Assembly (NCBI GenBank): GCA_001972305.1
Contig: BDDD01005737.1
Span: 1 to 64,000, forward strand
Direction of reading: 5' to 3'
Source: Cephalotus follicularis
Taxonomy: Eukaryota > Streptophyta > Magnoliopsida > Oxalidales > Cephalotaceae
Length of the DNA: 64,000 nt
This document shows positions 11,179 to 21,750 of this stretch, piece by piece; the first letter of the stretch is position 1, and each line of letters begins with the position of its first letter. The notes below the pieces were generated by a model that was not told the origin of the DNA, did no database searches, and saw only the letters and a list, made by a program, of their open reading frames with translations. Both the position numbers and the translations under genes were made by a program.

Positions 11179-11644
11179 TGCCGCTTGAGAAACCCTTGGT
11201 TGCCTAGTAGCTGTGTGCTTTTGTCTCTTTGGTGCTATTAGATCGAATTGCAGGTTTAGAATTGAGAGAGCTAGGGTTTGGCATTTTTTTAGAATGGAGA
11301 GAATGAGAGAAGGAAGATGGGAATTCGGGTTTAAAACCCTGATTCCTGCACTTCCAGTCGACTGGGCCTTTATGGCCAGTTGGCTGGATATGAGGCAATC
11401 GACTGGACTCTTTGTCCAGTCGGCTGTTTTCTGCAGATTCTAGAAATGCAGAAAATTGCCTTATCCAATTGGTTTACAAACCTTTGGTTAACTATTATGG
11501 ACTAATAGCAACCTAGATACATGAGCTAATTGATGTCATTGAGTTAAAAACTCAATGTTTAATGCATGATGATTTTTGAAAAACATTTTTCAACCCATTC
11601 ACACAATATTTAGCAAAGCATTACAATTTCACACATATTGAGAG
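11179..11644 (-). other. C1 spacer between pol and the extra ORF
   Basis: About 465 bases on the minus strand between the pol stop and the extra ORF. The ORF-proximal part carries four CAGTCGACTG-type motifs (11357-11430), the same motif as in the C1 LTR, and a pyrimidine-rich stretch before the ORF. It could hold a separate promoter or leader for the extra ORF; this is inferred. Nothing else was recognised. Confidence 0.45.
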
Positions 11645-13238
11645 TTAGGAGGGATTTTGCATACCTAGTTCCCTTCGCAATGTGCAAAACCTCTCATTGT
11701 CCAGCGGCTTTGTAAATATATCTGCAGCTTGGTTTAAAGTGTCAATATATCCAAGAAATATATCACCTTTTTCAATATGATCCCTAAGAAAATGATGTCT
11801 AATCTCAATGTGCTTAGACTTAGAGTGTTGAACAGGGTTTTTACTCAAATTAATAGCACTAGTGTTATCACATTTAATACAAACATTATTAATACTAATG
11901 CCAAAGTCACAAAGTTGTTGTTTAAGCCACAAAACTTGTGCACAACAACTTCCCGCCGCTACGTATTCGCCTTCGGTGGTTGAAAGAGCTACACTATTTT
12001 GTTTCTTGGAAAACTAAGACACTAAAGAATTGCCAAGGAATTGGCAAGTGCCACTAGTGCTCTTTCTATCTAGTTTGCAACCACCATAGTTGGCATTGGA
12101 AAATGCATGTAAATTAAACAATTAATCATGCCAGTAAAACAATCCTAATAAAGGGGTGTATGCAAGATATCTAAAGATTCGCTTAACCGCAATTAAGTGA
12201 GATTCTTTAGGTGATGATTGAAACCTAGCACAAAGACATACACTAACATTATATCCGGTCTACTCGCGGTAAGATAAAGAAGTGATCCTATCATACTTCT
12301 ATAAAGTTTTTGATCTACCTCTTTACCATTCTCATCCTTGTCGAGTTGGTCGTTATGCTCATTGGAGTCTTGCAAGGCTTTGAGTGTTCCATTCCAAATA
12401 GTTTGAGTAAATCCTTTGTGTATTTGGATTGGTTGATGAATGTACCTTCATTTCCTTGTTGGATTTGAAATCCAAGGAAATACTTGAGTTCTCCCATCAT
12501 ACTCATCTCGAATTCGCCTTGCATAGTGTTAGGAAACTCAACGCAAAGAGAATCGTTAGTAGAACCAAAAATAATGTCATCTACATATATTTGCACAATT
12601 AAAATGTCATCAAGCTTAGTTTTTACGAAAAGAATTTTATCAACTAAGCCTCTTTTAAAATCATTTTTCAAGAGAAATTTTGAAAGCCTTTCATACCAAG
12701 CTCTTGGTGCTTGCTTTAAACCATAATGTGCTTTAGATAATTTAAACACATGATCGGGAAAATGTATATTTTCAAAACCCAGAGGTTGTTTAACATAAAC
12801 TTCCTCATTTATAATGCCATTTAAAAATGCACTTTTAACATCCATTTGATGCAATTTAAATCCTTTAAAACATGCAAAGGCCATTAACAATCTTATAGCT
12901 TCTAATCTACCTACGGGAGCAAAGGTTTCATCATAGTCAATGCCTTCTTCTTGACTATAACCTTGTGCAACTAATCTAGCCTTATTTCTAATTACCAACC
13001 CATTTTCGTCCATTTTATTTCAAAAAATCCATTTTGTTCCAATGATGGATTGATTTGTAGGCCTCGGAACTAGGGACCAAACATTACTTTTGTCGAATTG
13101 GTTTAGTTCCTCTTGCATGGCCACAATCCAACAATCATCTTTAAGAGCATCAAAAATATTTTTGGGTTCAATATTAGAAATAAATGCTACATTATCACAA
13201 TACTCCCTAAGAGCGGAACGAGTTCTTATCACAATAAA
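11645..13238 (-). pseudogene. C1 pol fragment: reverse transcriptase and RNase H
   Basis: Copia-type reverse transcriptase begins at 13232 in the segment leading to GTKWIF, has a stop at 13017-13019, continues through ETFAPVGRLEA, QMDVKSAFLNG and the catalytic YVDDIIFGST, then changes frame near 12375-12315 around ASRPDI. RNase H is interrupted between about 12193 and 11932 and ends at 11645 with the CDNTSAINLSKNP and SKHIEIRHHFLRD motifs typical of copia elements. Integrase, protease and gag are missing because of the deletion joining 13238 to the LTR. The RT active site is intact, but stops and frame changes rule out a working enzyme. Confidence 0.9.
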
Positions 13239-13952
13239 TGCTCTAACGGATCTATTTTTGAAGTTCTATTACAATTCAGTCGGCTGGATTCCTTGGGAAG
13301 TCAGCTGGATTTGATGGCGCGTATTTCAAATATAGCCGTTACATGGAGGCAGTCCGCTGCTTCCTCTGGGTAGTCGGCTGGTGGAGCCTGGCAGTCAGCT
13401 GGTGCTCTGTTCCAGTCGGCTGGTTGAGCTAAAATTGGACTTACAGAAGCTACTACCTGATATTGCACATTTGGTGACAGTCGGCTGGATTCCTTGGTAG
13501 TCGATTGGTTGCCTATGGCAGTCGACTGGTGCCCTGCTTCAGTCGGCTGGATGAGGTGTTGAAATAATACAGAAGCTACTGCCTGAAATGTGCACCCTTG
13601 GTAGTCGACTGGCCTTCCTTGGCAGTCGGTTGGCTTGGCCTGGCAGTCGACTGCTCCCCTGTGGCAGTCGGCTGGCCTGTTGTGATCTGCAGTTCCTGGA
13701 GTTGCTTTGAAGAACCAGTTGGGTACTCAACCCCTGACAGTCGACTACTCAACCTTGGCAATCTGCTGGATTGCTTGGCAGTTGGCTGGATTGCCCTGTA
13801 CCTGCAGAAATAGCCTTTTGTACAATTTGGACACAAGATCAAGTGAGTATTTGAAGTTGTAGCTCAGAGATTTATGCATACAAGTAATATGTGTTTGTTA
13901 ATCATCAAAATAACATATGTTAATGCAATTAACGGGGTGGCAAAGGCCAACA
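13239..13952 (-). repeat. C1 5' LTR, truncated
   Basis: Matches 8733-9446 of the C1 3' LTR. The other 560 bases are missing and replaced directly by pol sequence. The join has a few bases of shared sequence (TGCTC against TGCTCT). The palindrome array here has more substitutions in its CpG-containing cores than the 3' LTR copy. Confidence 0.9.
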
Positions 13953-15874
13953 CCTTCTCCTCAGCTTCAATTTCGTTTAAGTGAGCTTAGATGGGAATTT
14001 GTTTTTCCTAACGTTTTATGTTAGCCATTCCTTCAGAGTGGAGTGTTTCCCAGAGCAATATGTTAAGCATCCTTTATATCGTTCATCCTCGGATGAGATA
14101 ACGTGTACATGTTCACCCCCCTCCTCAGCGTACCTATTGTCTATGATGGGTTGTTGAGTGAGTCTGCCCCCGGGTTCCATACCTGGATCTCCTTACATTG
14201 TGGCTAGGACAGTGTACAGGGTTTGAGCGCAGCCAAGCACATGTGTACAAGCTCCTCCCTCATCAGCCTATCATCACAGGATGAGAAGTTGAGTGAGTCT
14301 GTCCCCGGGTTCCATACCTGGATCTCCTTGTATTGTTGCTAGGACAATGTGTAGGGTTTGAGTATAGCAGAGCTAAGTTATCAGATATAGTAGTATATAC
14401 AGCCTTTCAGTAGGTTTTTTAGAGGAGGATCTTGTCATCGGACTTTAAGTCTCCATACCAGAAAAGTCCCCAGCCCAGAAAAGCAGCAAGCAAAGTATAA
14501 CAGATCAGATAAGGACAAGGTTCTTGGCAGGTGAATTGCACAGCTCGGCATAGACCGAAACTAGCTCAACTCAGGCCACTATAAGTTAGGAAGTATATTA
14601 TGTAACCAGCTCAGCTTAGGCCACTATAAGTTGGCAACTATACTATGTAATCAGCAAGCAAGCCCAGTCGAGAAAAGCCAGTTCCCAGCATAGTTGTTCT
14701 CCTCGGGTGTTTAGACGAGAAGAACCCCAGGACTTTTTCAGATCTCTTTCTTTTGATCAGTTGTATTCTTAAGTTTATTTCAGCTTTCATGAACTGTCTA
14801 GAATCAGCTAAGCAGAGAAAAGAGTAAGTTTTTCAAGTACTTTAAGCTTTTCCTTATTGTATGCCATAAGATATGCTTTGTATACAGTCTTTTCCCCAGT
14901 TGGGATAGTTAATCGTGCTCATGGTAAGTTTTCTTTAGCGCATTCCTTTTATGAATGCAACAGAGGATGATTTGTTCCCAATCACTTAGTCAATTGTACT
15001 AATCCCCTCACAGATTATTTTGCAGACCAGCAGCTGGAGGAGACCCTCTAGCTCAGCAAGGTAGTTTTTGAGCTTAGCTTCACGGAGCATCAGCTCGGGC
15101 ATTTAGCAGTGCATTTAGGTCTGGCCAGGGAGCTAGAGAGTCCTTGGCTAGCATAGCGAGGATGAGCTAGCGGGGGAGAATAGTTAAGGCCATGATGGAT
15201 GTTTTATGTTTATAGAGTTCTACTCAGGGTGGCAGGGTGTCCCCGGGTAAGGTTGGGCCTTTGGAGTATGACCTCGAGAAGGAGGCCCAGGACGGGCATA
15301 AGTTTTATGATAGTGCTTTAAGTTATGTTGTGCGTTTTGATATTAGTATAGTTTTGATGTTGAGTTGAGCCGGGGTGCCGGGGGACAAGGCGTGTCCCCA
15401 GGGAAGCTTAAGTGAGCATGTGAGGCGTGCGTGCATCTCTCCCTGGGTGTTAGGGTCTTTACGCTTCAGCCCAGGCCTTCTCCTCGGGCATGTTTTGTTT
15501 GCTTGTGTTTAAGTGAGCAGGTGTGGTGCACGTGGCCCTCTCCCCGGGCATGTTTTGTCTACAGGTTGTTAAGTGATCATGTGAGGAGCACGTGGGTGTT
15601 CTCCTCGGGCATAAGTGATGCAGCGCATTTTGGAGCTTTGGTTATGTAGCGCTGGTGGCACAAGCAGGAGAGGAGTTGGATCCCCTACCCCAGTTGCCCC
15701 CTTAGCTGCGCGCCCAGTCCAGGCTTTCTTCTCGGGCTTTTTGCGCGATAGGTCTCTAGGGAGTCTTCAGATGTCTCCTCGGGCAGTTTTAGTTTGAGAG
15801 GGTTGTTGGCAAGGAGTGCCATCCCCGACAGGACACGTGTCCCATAGTTAGAGCGGGAACGGGTCCTGACAACG

Positions 15875-15886
15875 CGGTATCAGAGA
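15875..15886 (+). other. G2 primer-binding site, one change from consensus
   Basis: Reads CGGTATCAGAGA three bases after the LTR end. The expected start is TGG, so the first base has changed from T to C. It matches the G3 site (TGGTATCAGAGA) at all other positions. Confidence 0.8.
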
Positions 15887-16009
15887 GAAGGTTTGCGTTT
15901 CTCCTTGTGCTTTCTATGTTAGTTAGTGGGGTATCTTGGGGTTGCATTCATGCATTGCATCTAGGCTGTGACGATATTGTGATACGTTAGTATGTTGTTG
16001 TAGAAGACG

Positions 16010-17389
16010 ATGCCACCTCAGACTCGTAGCACGGTTCATGGCAGAGGTCACGACAGAGGCAGAGGTAGAGGAAGAGCGATTCCTTGCCAGACAGTGGAGC
16101 AAGAGGTTCCTATAGAAGCGCCACAGGAGCAAGCGAATGTGGGAGTAGAAGGATAGGGAGCTCGACAGGTACCAGAGGAGCCTATCCCAGCAGCGCAATC
16201 AGCAGCGTGTATACCTCCACCAGTACCTGCTAGTGGACCTGCGGAGATGATGCAAGCAGCAACGATGTGGGCTCAGACTATTGGTTTGGTCAGACCTCAA
16301 CCTCTTCCTGTTGAACGCATGCAACAATTAGGTGCGACGTCATTTGAGGGAACAAGAGACCCCATGGATGCAGAGGTGTGGTTAAACCACCTTGAAGAGA
16401 TCTTCACGTGGCTAGATATAGCAGAGGATTCGCGGGTAAAGAGTGCGTCCTTCTTTCTAGCAAAAGGTGCTCGAAGATGGTGGGAAGCTCTTGTAGCCCA
16501 GTATAAGAGCTCGGCAGAGATCACGTGGGAGAAGTTCAAGAAGGAGTTTAGGCAGTACTTCTTTCCACCTACGTTTGTTCAAGAGAAGAGAAGAGAGTTC
16601 CTTCATCTGCGGCAAGGAAATGGATCCATGTCCCATTACGAGTACCGGTTCATGGAGTTGTCACATTTTTCACCAGCCCTTGTAGCAGACCAAGAAGAGA
16701 TATGTCAGAAGTTCTTGGAAGGGCTAAGATTCAAGATCAGACATATGGTATCCGTCACCCCGTGGTTAGTGTTCGATGATTTAGTGGAAGTTGCCAAGAG
16801 AGTAGAGTCGAGTTTAGCAGACTAGAGGATGCGTCAAGAGCAAGGACGAAAGAGATCCTCATCTCAGTCAGAGGAAGCAGAGAACCCCTCCAAAGTTCAG
16901 AAGCAGTGGGGACCTCAGTCCTCGGGCAACGTCAGAGGCGAAGCGTCTTAGCAGACATGAACTACCCCAGTTGCTAGCGACGTACAGGGGAGTTCTTATC
17001 AAAGCAATAGGTTACCTCAGTGCCAAGTATGTGGTAAGTCCCATACGGGGGAATGCAAGCAAGAAAGTTCTGGATGTTACAGATGTAGCGAGGTCAGGCA
17101 CATAAAGAGAGATTGTCCTCAGCAATCTCTTAGCGAAGTGATGACTCCCATGGCAGCACCAGCAGTGAAGCAGACTCCAAGCAGTGGAGCAGCCAGATCA
17201 AGTCAACAGACGACAACACCAAGAATGAGTTTCTTAGCACCTCAGAGCACCACCACCAGAGCTAGTGGTGGCAGACCTCCAAGTAGACCAGGGGCTACAA
17301 CAAGAGTTTACTCCCTTCTCAGAGGGACGGATATGACAGCACATGACATGCCACCAGGTGGGATTTTGCGTTCTATGTTTCTCCTTTAG
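16010..17389 (+). pseudogene. G2 gag, the only coding region of the element
   Basis: Starts at ATG 16010 with an Arg/Gly-rich leader (GRGRGRGRA), then a proline-rich stretch, capsid-type gag (16290-16820; LPVERMQQLGATSFEGT, RRWWEAL, FLHLRQGNGSMSHYEYRF), a basic linker and two zinc knuckles near 17020-17120 (CQVCGKSHTGEC, CYRCSEVRHIKRDC). It ends soon after RVYSL, where protease would normally begin. One frame throughout, with stops at 16154-16156, 16823-16825 and two more near 16948-16960. The gag is the same type as in G3. Losing all of pol while keeping gag, knuckles and both LTRs is the TR-GAG arrangement. Bases 17392-17502 hold nothing recognised except a box shared with G3. Confidence 0.88.
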
Positions 17390-17502
17390 TAGGATAAGTT
17401 AAGTTATAGTATCTGTTAGTTGAGCATAGTTACAGAGAAGCAGAGATGATAGAATAGTTCTTCCTATGGTTGGACTTGAGGAATTTTGAGGACAAAATTT
17501 CT

Positions 17503-17516
17503 TAAGGTGGAGAGGA
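17503..17516 (+). other. G2 polypurine tract
   Basis: TAAGGTGGAGAGGA immediately precedes the 3' LTR start TGTAACACCC. Upstream lies GAATTTTGAGGACAAAATTT, almost identical to the block before the G3 polypurine tract. Confidence 0.85.
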
Positions 17517-20004
17517 TGTAACACCCGTATCTTTTTTTTTTTTTTTTGAAGATTAAAGAGTTCTTTTTAAGTTGTTGATATGAGTTTCTTTTGGGCTATG
17601 AGCCTTTGTGTAATAATGGACAAGAGGAGGAAGTGTTAAACCAAGGTTTAAGTGTAAATTGTGGAAGTTGGAGGATTTAAGTGCAAAGCTTCTTGAGGAA
17701 GATTACAACTTCCAAGATGTATGATGGCTTAACTTGGGATTAGTGCGAAGATATCTTCAGATTTGGCCATCCTTTCTTCTAGCTTCGACAGGTTAGAGAG
17801 TTTTAGAGAGAGAGAGTTCTAGTTTTCTTCTTCTTCTTCTTCTTCTCGTTCTTGCACCTGGACCAGTAGCAGTTGAAGCTTTCCGAGTGCAGCAGTGGAA
17901 GAAGCAGACAAGGTAAAGGAAAGAAGCAGACAAGCCAGATGAAGAGAGTAGCAGAGAAGAAGGGACGTTAACGTCCAAGGAAGTAGCAAGAACTGTGAGT
18001 GGGACATCCTTTCTTTTAAAGAATTTTATTGTTCATCTTATTTTCTTGAGAATTCCTTCTCCTCAGCTTCAGTTTCGTTTAAGTGAGCTTAGATGGGAAT
18101 TTGTTTTCCCTATGGTTTTATGTTAGCCATTCCTTCAGAGTGGAGTGTTTCCCAGAGCAAGATGTTAAGCATCATTTATATCGTTCATCCTCAGATGAGA
18201 TAACGTGTACGTGTTCACCCCTCTCCTCAGCGTACCTATAGTCTATGATGGGTTGTTGAGTGAGTCTACCCCCGGGTTCCATACCTAAATCTTCTGACAT
18301 TGTGGCTAGGACAGTGTACAGGGTTTGAGCGTAGCTGAGCACATGTGTACAAGCTCCTCCCTCCTCGGCCTATCATCACAGGATGAGAAGTTGAGTGAGT
18401 CTGTCCTCGGGTTCCATACCTGGATCTCCTTGCATTGTTGCTAGGACAATGTGTAGGGTTTGAGTACAGCAGAGCTAAGTTATCAGATATAGTAGTATAT
18501 AGAGCCTTTCAGTAGGTTTTCTAGAGGAGGACCTTGTCCTCGGACTTTAAGTCCCCACCCCAGAAAAGTCCCCAGCCCAAAAAAGCAGCAAGCAAAGTAT
18601 AACATATCAGATGAGAACAAGGTTCTCAGCAGGTGAACTGCACAGCTCGGTATTGACCGAAACCAGCTCAGCTCAGGCCACTATAAGTTGGTAAGTATAT
18701 TATGTAACCAGCTCAGCTCAGGGAACTATAAGTTGGCAACTATACTATGTAATCAGCAAGCAGGCCCAGTAGAGAAAGGCCAGTTCCCAGCTTAGTTGTT
18801 CTCCTCAGGTGTTTAGCCGAGAAGGACCCAAGCTCTTTTTCAGATCTCTTTCTTTTGATCAGTTGTATTCTTAAGTTTATTTGAGCTTTCATGAACAGTC
18901 TAGAATCAGCTAAGCAGAGAAAAAAGTAAGTTTTTCAAGTACTTTGAGCTTTTCCTTATTGTATGCCATGAGATATGCTTTGTATACAGTCTTTTCCCCA
19001 GTTGGGATAGTTAATCATGCTCATGGTAAGTTTTCTTCAGCCTATATAGTAGGGTAGCCGAGAGCTTTCCTTTGTATATGATGAAGATATGTTATTTTTT
19101 TGCCTGCTAGGAAAGGTAGTGTATGTTATGCTAGGGAACAAATATGTAATGATTTGATACTTTCAAGGAACTTTATGGATGTTTTAAGTTTGTAGATGTG
19201 TTTATCTTGTCATTTTATGGACATTTCATGTTTTGAGTTTTGTGATCCCAGGTCTGGCCAAAGAGCTAGAGAGTCCTTGTCTAGCATAGCGGGGATGAGC
19301 TAGCGGGGGAGAATAGTTAAGGCTAGGATGGATGTTTTATGTTTATAGAGTTCTACCCAGGGGGGCAGGGTGTCCCCGGGTAAGGTTGGGCCTTTGGAGT
19401 ATGACCCCAAGAAGGAGGCCCGGGACGGGCATAAGTTTTATGATAGTGCTTTAAGTTATGTTGTGCGTTTTGATGTTAGTATAGTTTTGATGCTGAGTTG
19501 AGCAGGGGTGCTGGGGGACAAGGCGTGTCCCCAGGGAAGTTTAAGTGAGCACGTGATGCGTGTGTGTATCTCTCCCCGCGTGTTAGGGTCTTTACGCTTC
19601 AGTCCAGGCCCTCTCCCCGGGCATGTTTTTTTCGCTGGTGTTTAAGTGAGCAGGTGTGGTGCACGTGGCCCTCTCCCCGGGCATGTTTTGTCTACAGGTT
19701 GTTAAGTGATCATATGAGGAGCACGTGGGTGTTCTTCTCGGGCATAAGTGATGCGGCGCGTTTTGAAGCTTTGGTTATGTAGCGCCGGTGGCACAAGCAG
19801 GAGAGGAGTTGGATCCCCTGCCCCGGTTGCCCCGTTAGCTGACCGCCCAGCCCAGGCTTTCTCCTCAGAATTTTTGCGCGATAGGTCCCTAGGGAGTCTT
19901 CAGATGGCCCCTCGGGCAGTTTTTGTTTGAGAGGGTTGTTGGCAAGGAGTGCCATCCCCGGCAGGACACGTGTCCCATAGTTAGAGCGGGAACGTGTCCT
20001 GACG
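17517..20004 (+). repeat. G2 3' LTR (2.49 kb)
   Basis: Starts TGTAACACCCG and ends GTGTCCTGACG, where the 5' LTR has GGGTCCTGACA, so the terminal A has changed. It includes a T homopolymer at 17530-17546 and a CTT microsatellite near 17827. The block 19040-19249 has no counterpart in the 5' LTR. Confidence 0.88.
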
Positions 20005-20009
20005 TCGCA

Positions 20010-20511
20010 TATCCTCTTAAGCCTCACCTATTCCCAAATCATGTTTAATCCAATAAAATCAGAATCTAAGTTGTGCTTTCTCTTTTCTCCACTGAAATCG
20101 TAATCTAAGCATTCTTTCTTCTTATTTCCCAGTTTTGATTCGTGTTTTGTAATTTTTTTTCCTCATTGTACATTTGAAAACGCAATCTGGTATGCTTTCA
20201 TACAATCCAGTTTATGGGATTAAACATTCCCAATTATTAATGTATGCTCTCACCCATTCCCAAATCGTGTTCATTGGACTCTGTGAGATTAGACTTATGG
20301 AATTGTGTGAGAGCGTACAATGAACTGTAATTGTGCTGTTGAAAAATGTTGAACTTTTTGTCATGTTGTGCTTGATTTGTAATTGCGTTAGGTTTGTTGA
20401 TGTGGGAAACATGTTTTGTTGTTGTAAGCTCTTTAGGTTTGTTGATTTAAGGCCATTTGTTTAGATCTGACTAGGTGTTTGATGAAATGCCTGTGTAAAT
20501 TTTGCAGATAA
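20010..20511 (+). promoter_or_regulatory. Upstream region of the GRF zinc-finger gene
   Basis: About 500 bases between G2 and the solo LTR, not resembling any LTR here. Near its right end is a pyrimidine-rich stretch with TTTTGCAG (20500-20506), a plausible 3' splice site six bases before the A-run that preceded the start codon. This suggests an intron in the 5' untranslated region. No TATA box was assigned. G2 at the left and the solo LTR at the right now bound this region. Confidence 0.4.
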
Positions 20512-20516
20512 AAAAT

Positions 20517-21747
20517 TGAAAGTAATGTGTATGTATGTCAACCTTTAAACTAACAAACCAATGTATGCGGAAAATACAAATTAAGCAATGAACATAAATA
20601 ATCACACAAGAACAATTAAATAAAGAGTTAAGGGATAGAAGGAGTGCAAACAAATTTATAGTGGTTCGGCAAAACGTGCCTACGTCCACTTTCTCAAGAA
20701 CTCCTTGAGATTCCACTAGAATCCTCTAGCCACCTTTGATTTTCGGCTTACGGGTGCAAATCAAACAAACCACCGTACAATTGATTTTGGGTTCCGGGTG
20801 CAAATCAAACAAACACCTTATGAGGGTTCACTCCCCTCTTTTACAATGAGTTGTAAAGATAATGTGTGTTTACAAGTAACCTCTCAAAGGTTGGATATAA
20901 AAGTGTAAACAAAAAGCTTGATGTAAATGTGCAAATTTGAACTTGGATGTTAGATGATCAAGAGTTGTGTTCTTCTCTGTTTGTTTTTGTTTCTTGACCT
21001 CTATTTATAGCCTCATTCTCATTTATAGCCGTTGCAAAAGTCTTGGGCATGTTGGATATGACATTTTGTTAATGCAGCCTTGTTTTAGTCTCTTCTAGCA
21101 TAAAGACGTCGACTTCTTTAAGAAAGGCGTCGATGTCTTTCAGTTGGTAGCCGTTGGAACTAGCCGTTCCATGTTTCCTGGGAGTTGTCTATTTGAAAAG
21201 GCGTCGACTTCTTTCTAAAAGGCGTCGATGTCTTTTCTGGAAAATCTCCAGGTGCAGAGGCTTTGAGTGTCACGTCGATCTCTTCCTTGTAGTCGATGCT
21301 TTTTCTGGGAATAATGAAAATGGCGTCGATCTCTATTGAAAGGCGTCGATGTCTTTTACTTGGACGTCGATGTCTTTGTCTGAGGATCGATGTCTTTGAG
21401 TGCAATTCCATACAGTAGCTTCTGTCTTGAAAAATGACTAATCACGTCGATGTTATCACTGAAGTAGTCGATGTCTTCTTGAATGTAGTCGACGTCTGTT
21501 GGAAGTAGTCGACTTCTTTTGGTACGGACGTCGATGCCAATACTGGGAGGACGATGCCTTCTTTGCAGTTAATTCTGTTATAAAAGGCGTCGATGCTATT
21601 TGTAAGGAGTCGACTTCTTTTTCTGCAGATAGGTTTTAGGTTTTGATATTCAACTTGTAATTCCTCGCACATCAAGTAAACAAGTTAAATGCAATTTGTA
21701 ATCATTAAAACATATGATTGAGACTTATCATCAATAAAGTCCCAACA
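20517..21747 (-). mobile_element. Solo LTR A, copia type, at the start codon of the GRF gene
   Basis: Plus-strand ends TGAAAGTAATG and CCCAACA give a minus-strand LTR starting TGTTGGGAC and ending TTTCA. A perfect 5-base duplication AAAAT flanks it (20512-20516 and 21748-21752). No internal sequence is attached, so it arose by LTR-LTR recombination. It shares the TAGTGGTTCGGCAAA block with C1. It carries more than ten GGCGTCGATGTCTTT-type motifs at about 21105-21620. Confidence 0.92.
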
Positions 21748-21750
21748 AAA

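Larger units (their letters stand above)
8173..13952 (-). mobile_element. C1: Ty1/copia element, Sirevirus-like, internally deleted
   Basis: Inserted in the G2 5' LTR with the 5-base duplication CCTTC (8168-8172 and 13953-13957). On the minus strand the order is: truncated 5' LTR (13952-13239), partial pol (reverse transcriptase and RNase H), an extra ORF, a purine-rich 3' region, polypurine tract, complete 3' LTR (9446-8173). The 5' LTR part, primer site, gag, protease and integrase are deleted at a junction near 13239. The RT style (QMDVKSAFLNG, YVDDIIFGST), the repeated GGGGGAG tracts and the extra 3' ORF point to the Sirevirus/Maximus group. Confidence 0.88.
7618..15871 (+). repeat. G2 5' LTR, interrupted by copia element C1
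   Basis: Starts TGTAATACCCC and ends GGGTCCTGACA just before the primer site. Without C1 (8173-13952) and its duplicated CCTTC it is about 2.47 kb, close to the 2.49 kb 3' LTR. It matches that LTR in order (CTT microsatellite at 7925-7959, the TGAGTGAGTCT repeats, the CCCCGGGCATG-rich 3' third) except for a non-homologous block at about 14939-15115. Confidence 0.88.
7618..20004 (+). mobile_element. G2: gag-only Ty3/gypsy element (TR-GAG-like), carrying a copia insertion
   Basis: Two related LTRs (7618-15871, interrupted; 17517-20004) flank an internal region of only about 1.65 kb containing a primer site, one gag frame and a polypurine tract. No protease core, reverse transcriptase, RNase H or integrase is present. 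Flanks are TCACA (7613-7617) and TCGCA (20005-20009), a 5-base target duplication with one transition. Such elements are known as TR-GAG or LARD-like non-autonomous retrotransposons and need pol from elsewhere. Its gag resembles that of G3 in this window. Confidence 0.85.

Noticed and set aside
15431..15797. Two overlapping ORFs, repeated at 19564-19930.
   Set aside because: Both lie at the same place in the two G2 LTRs and show no conserved domain; the similarity is due to LTR duplication.
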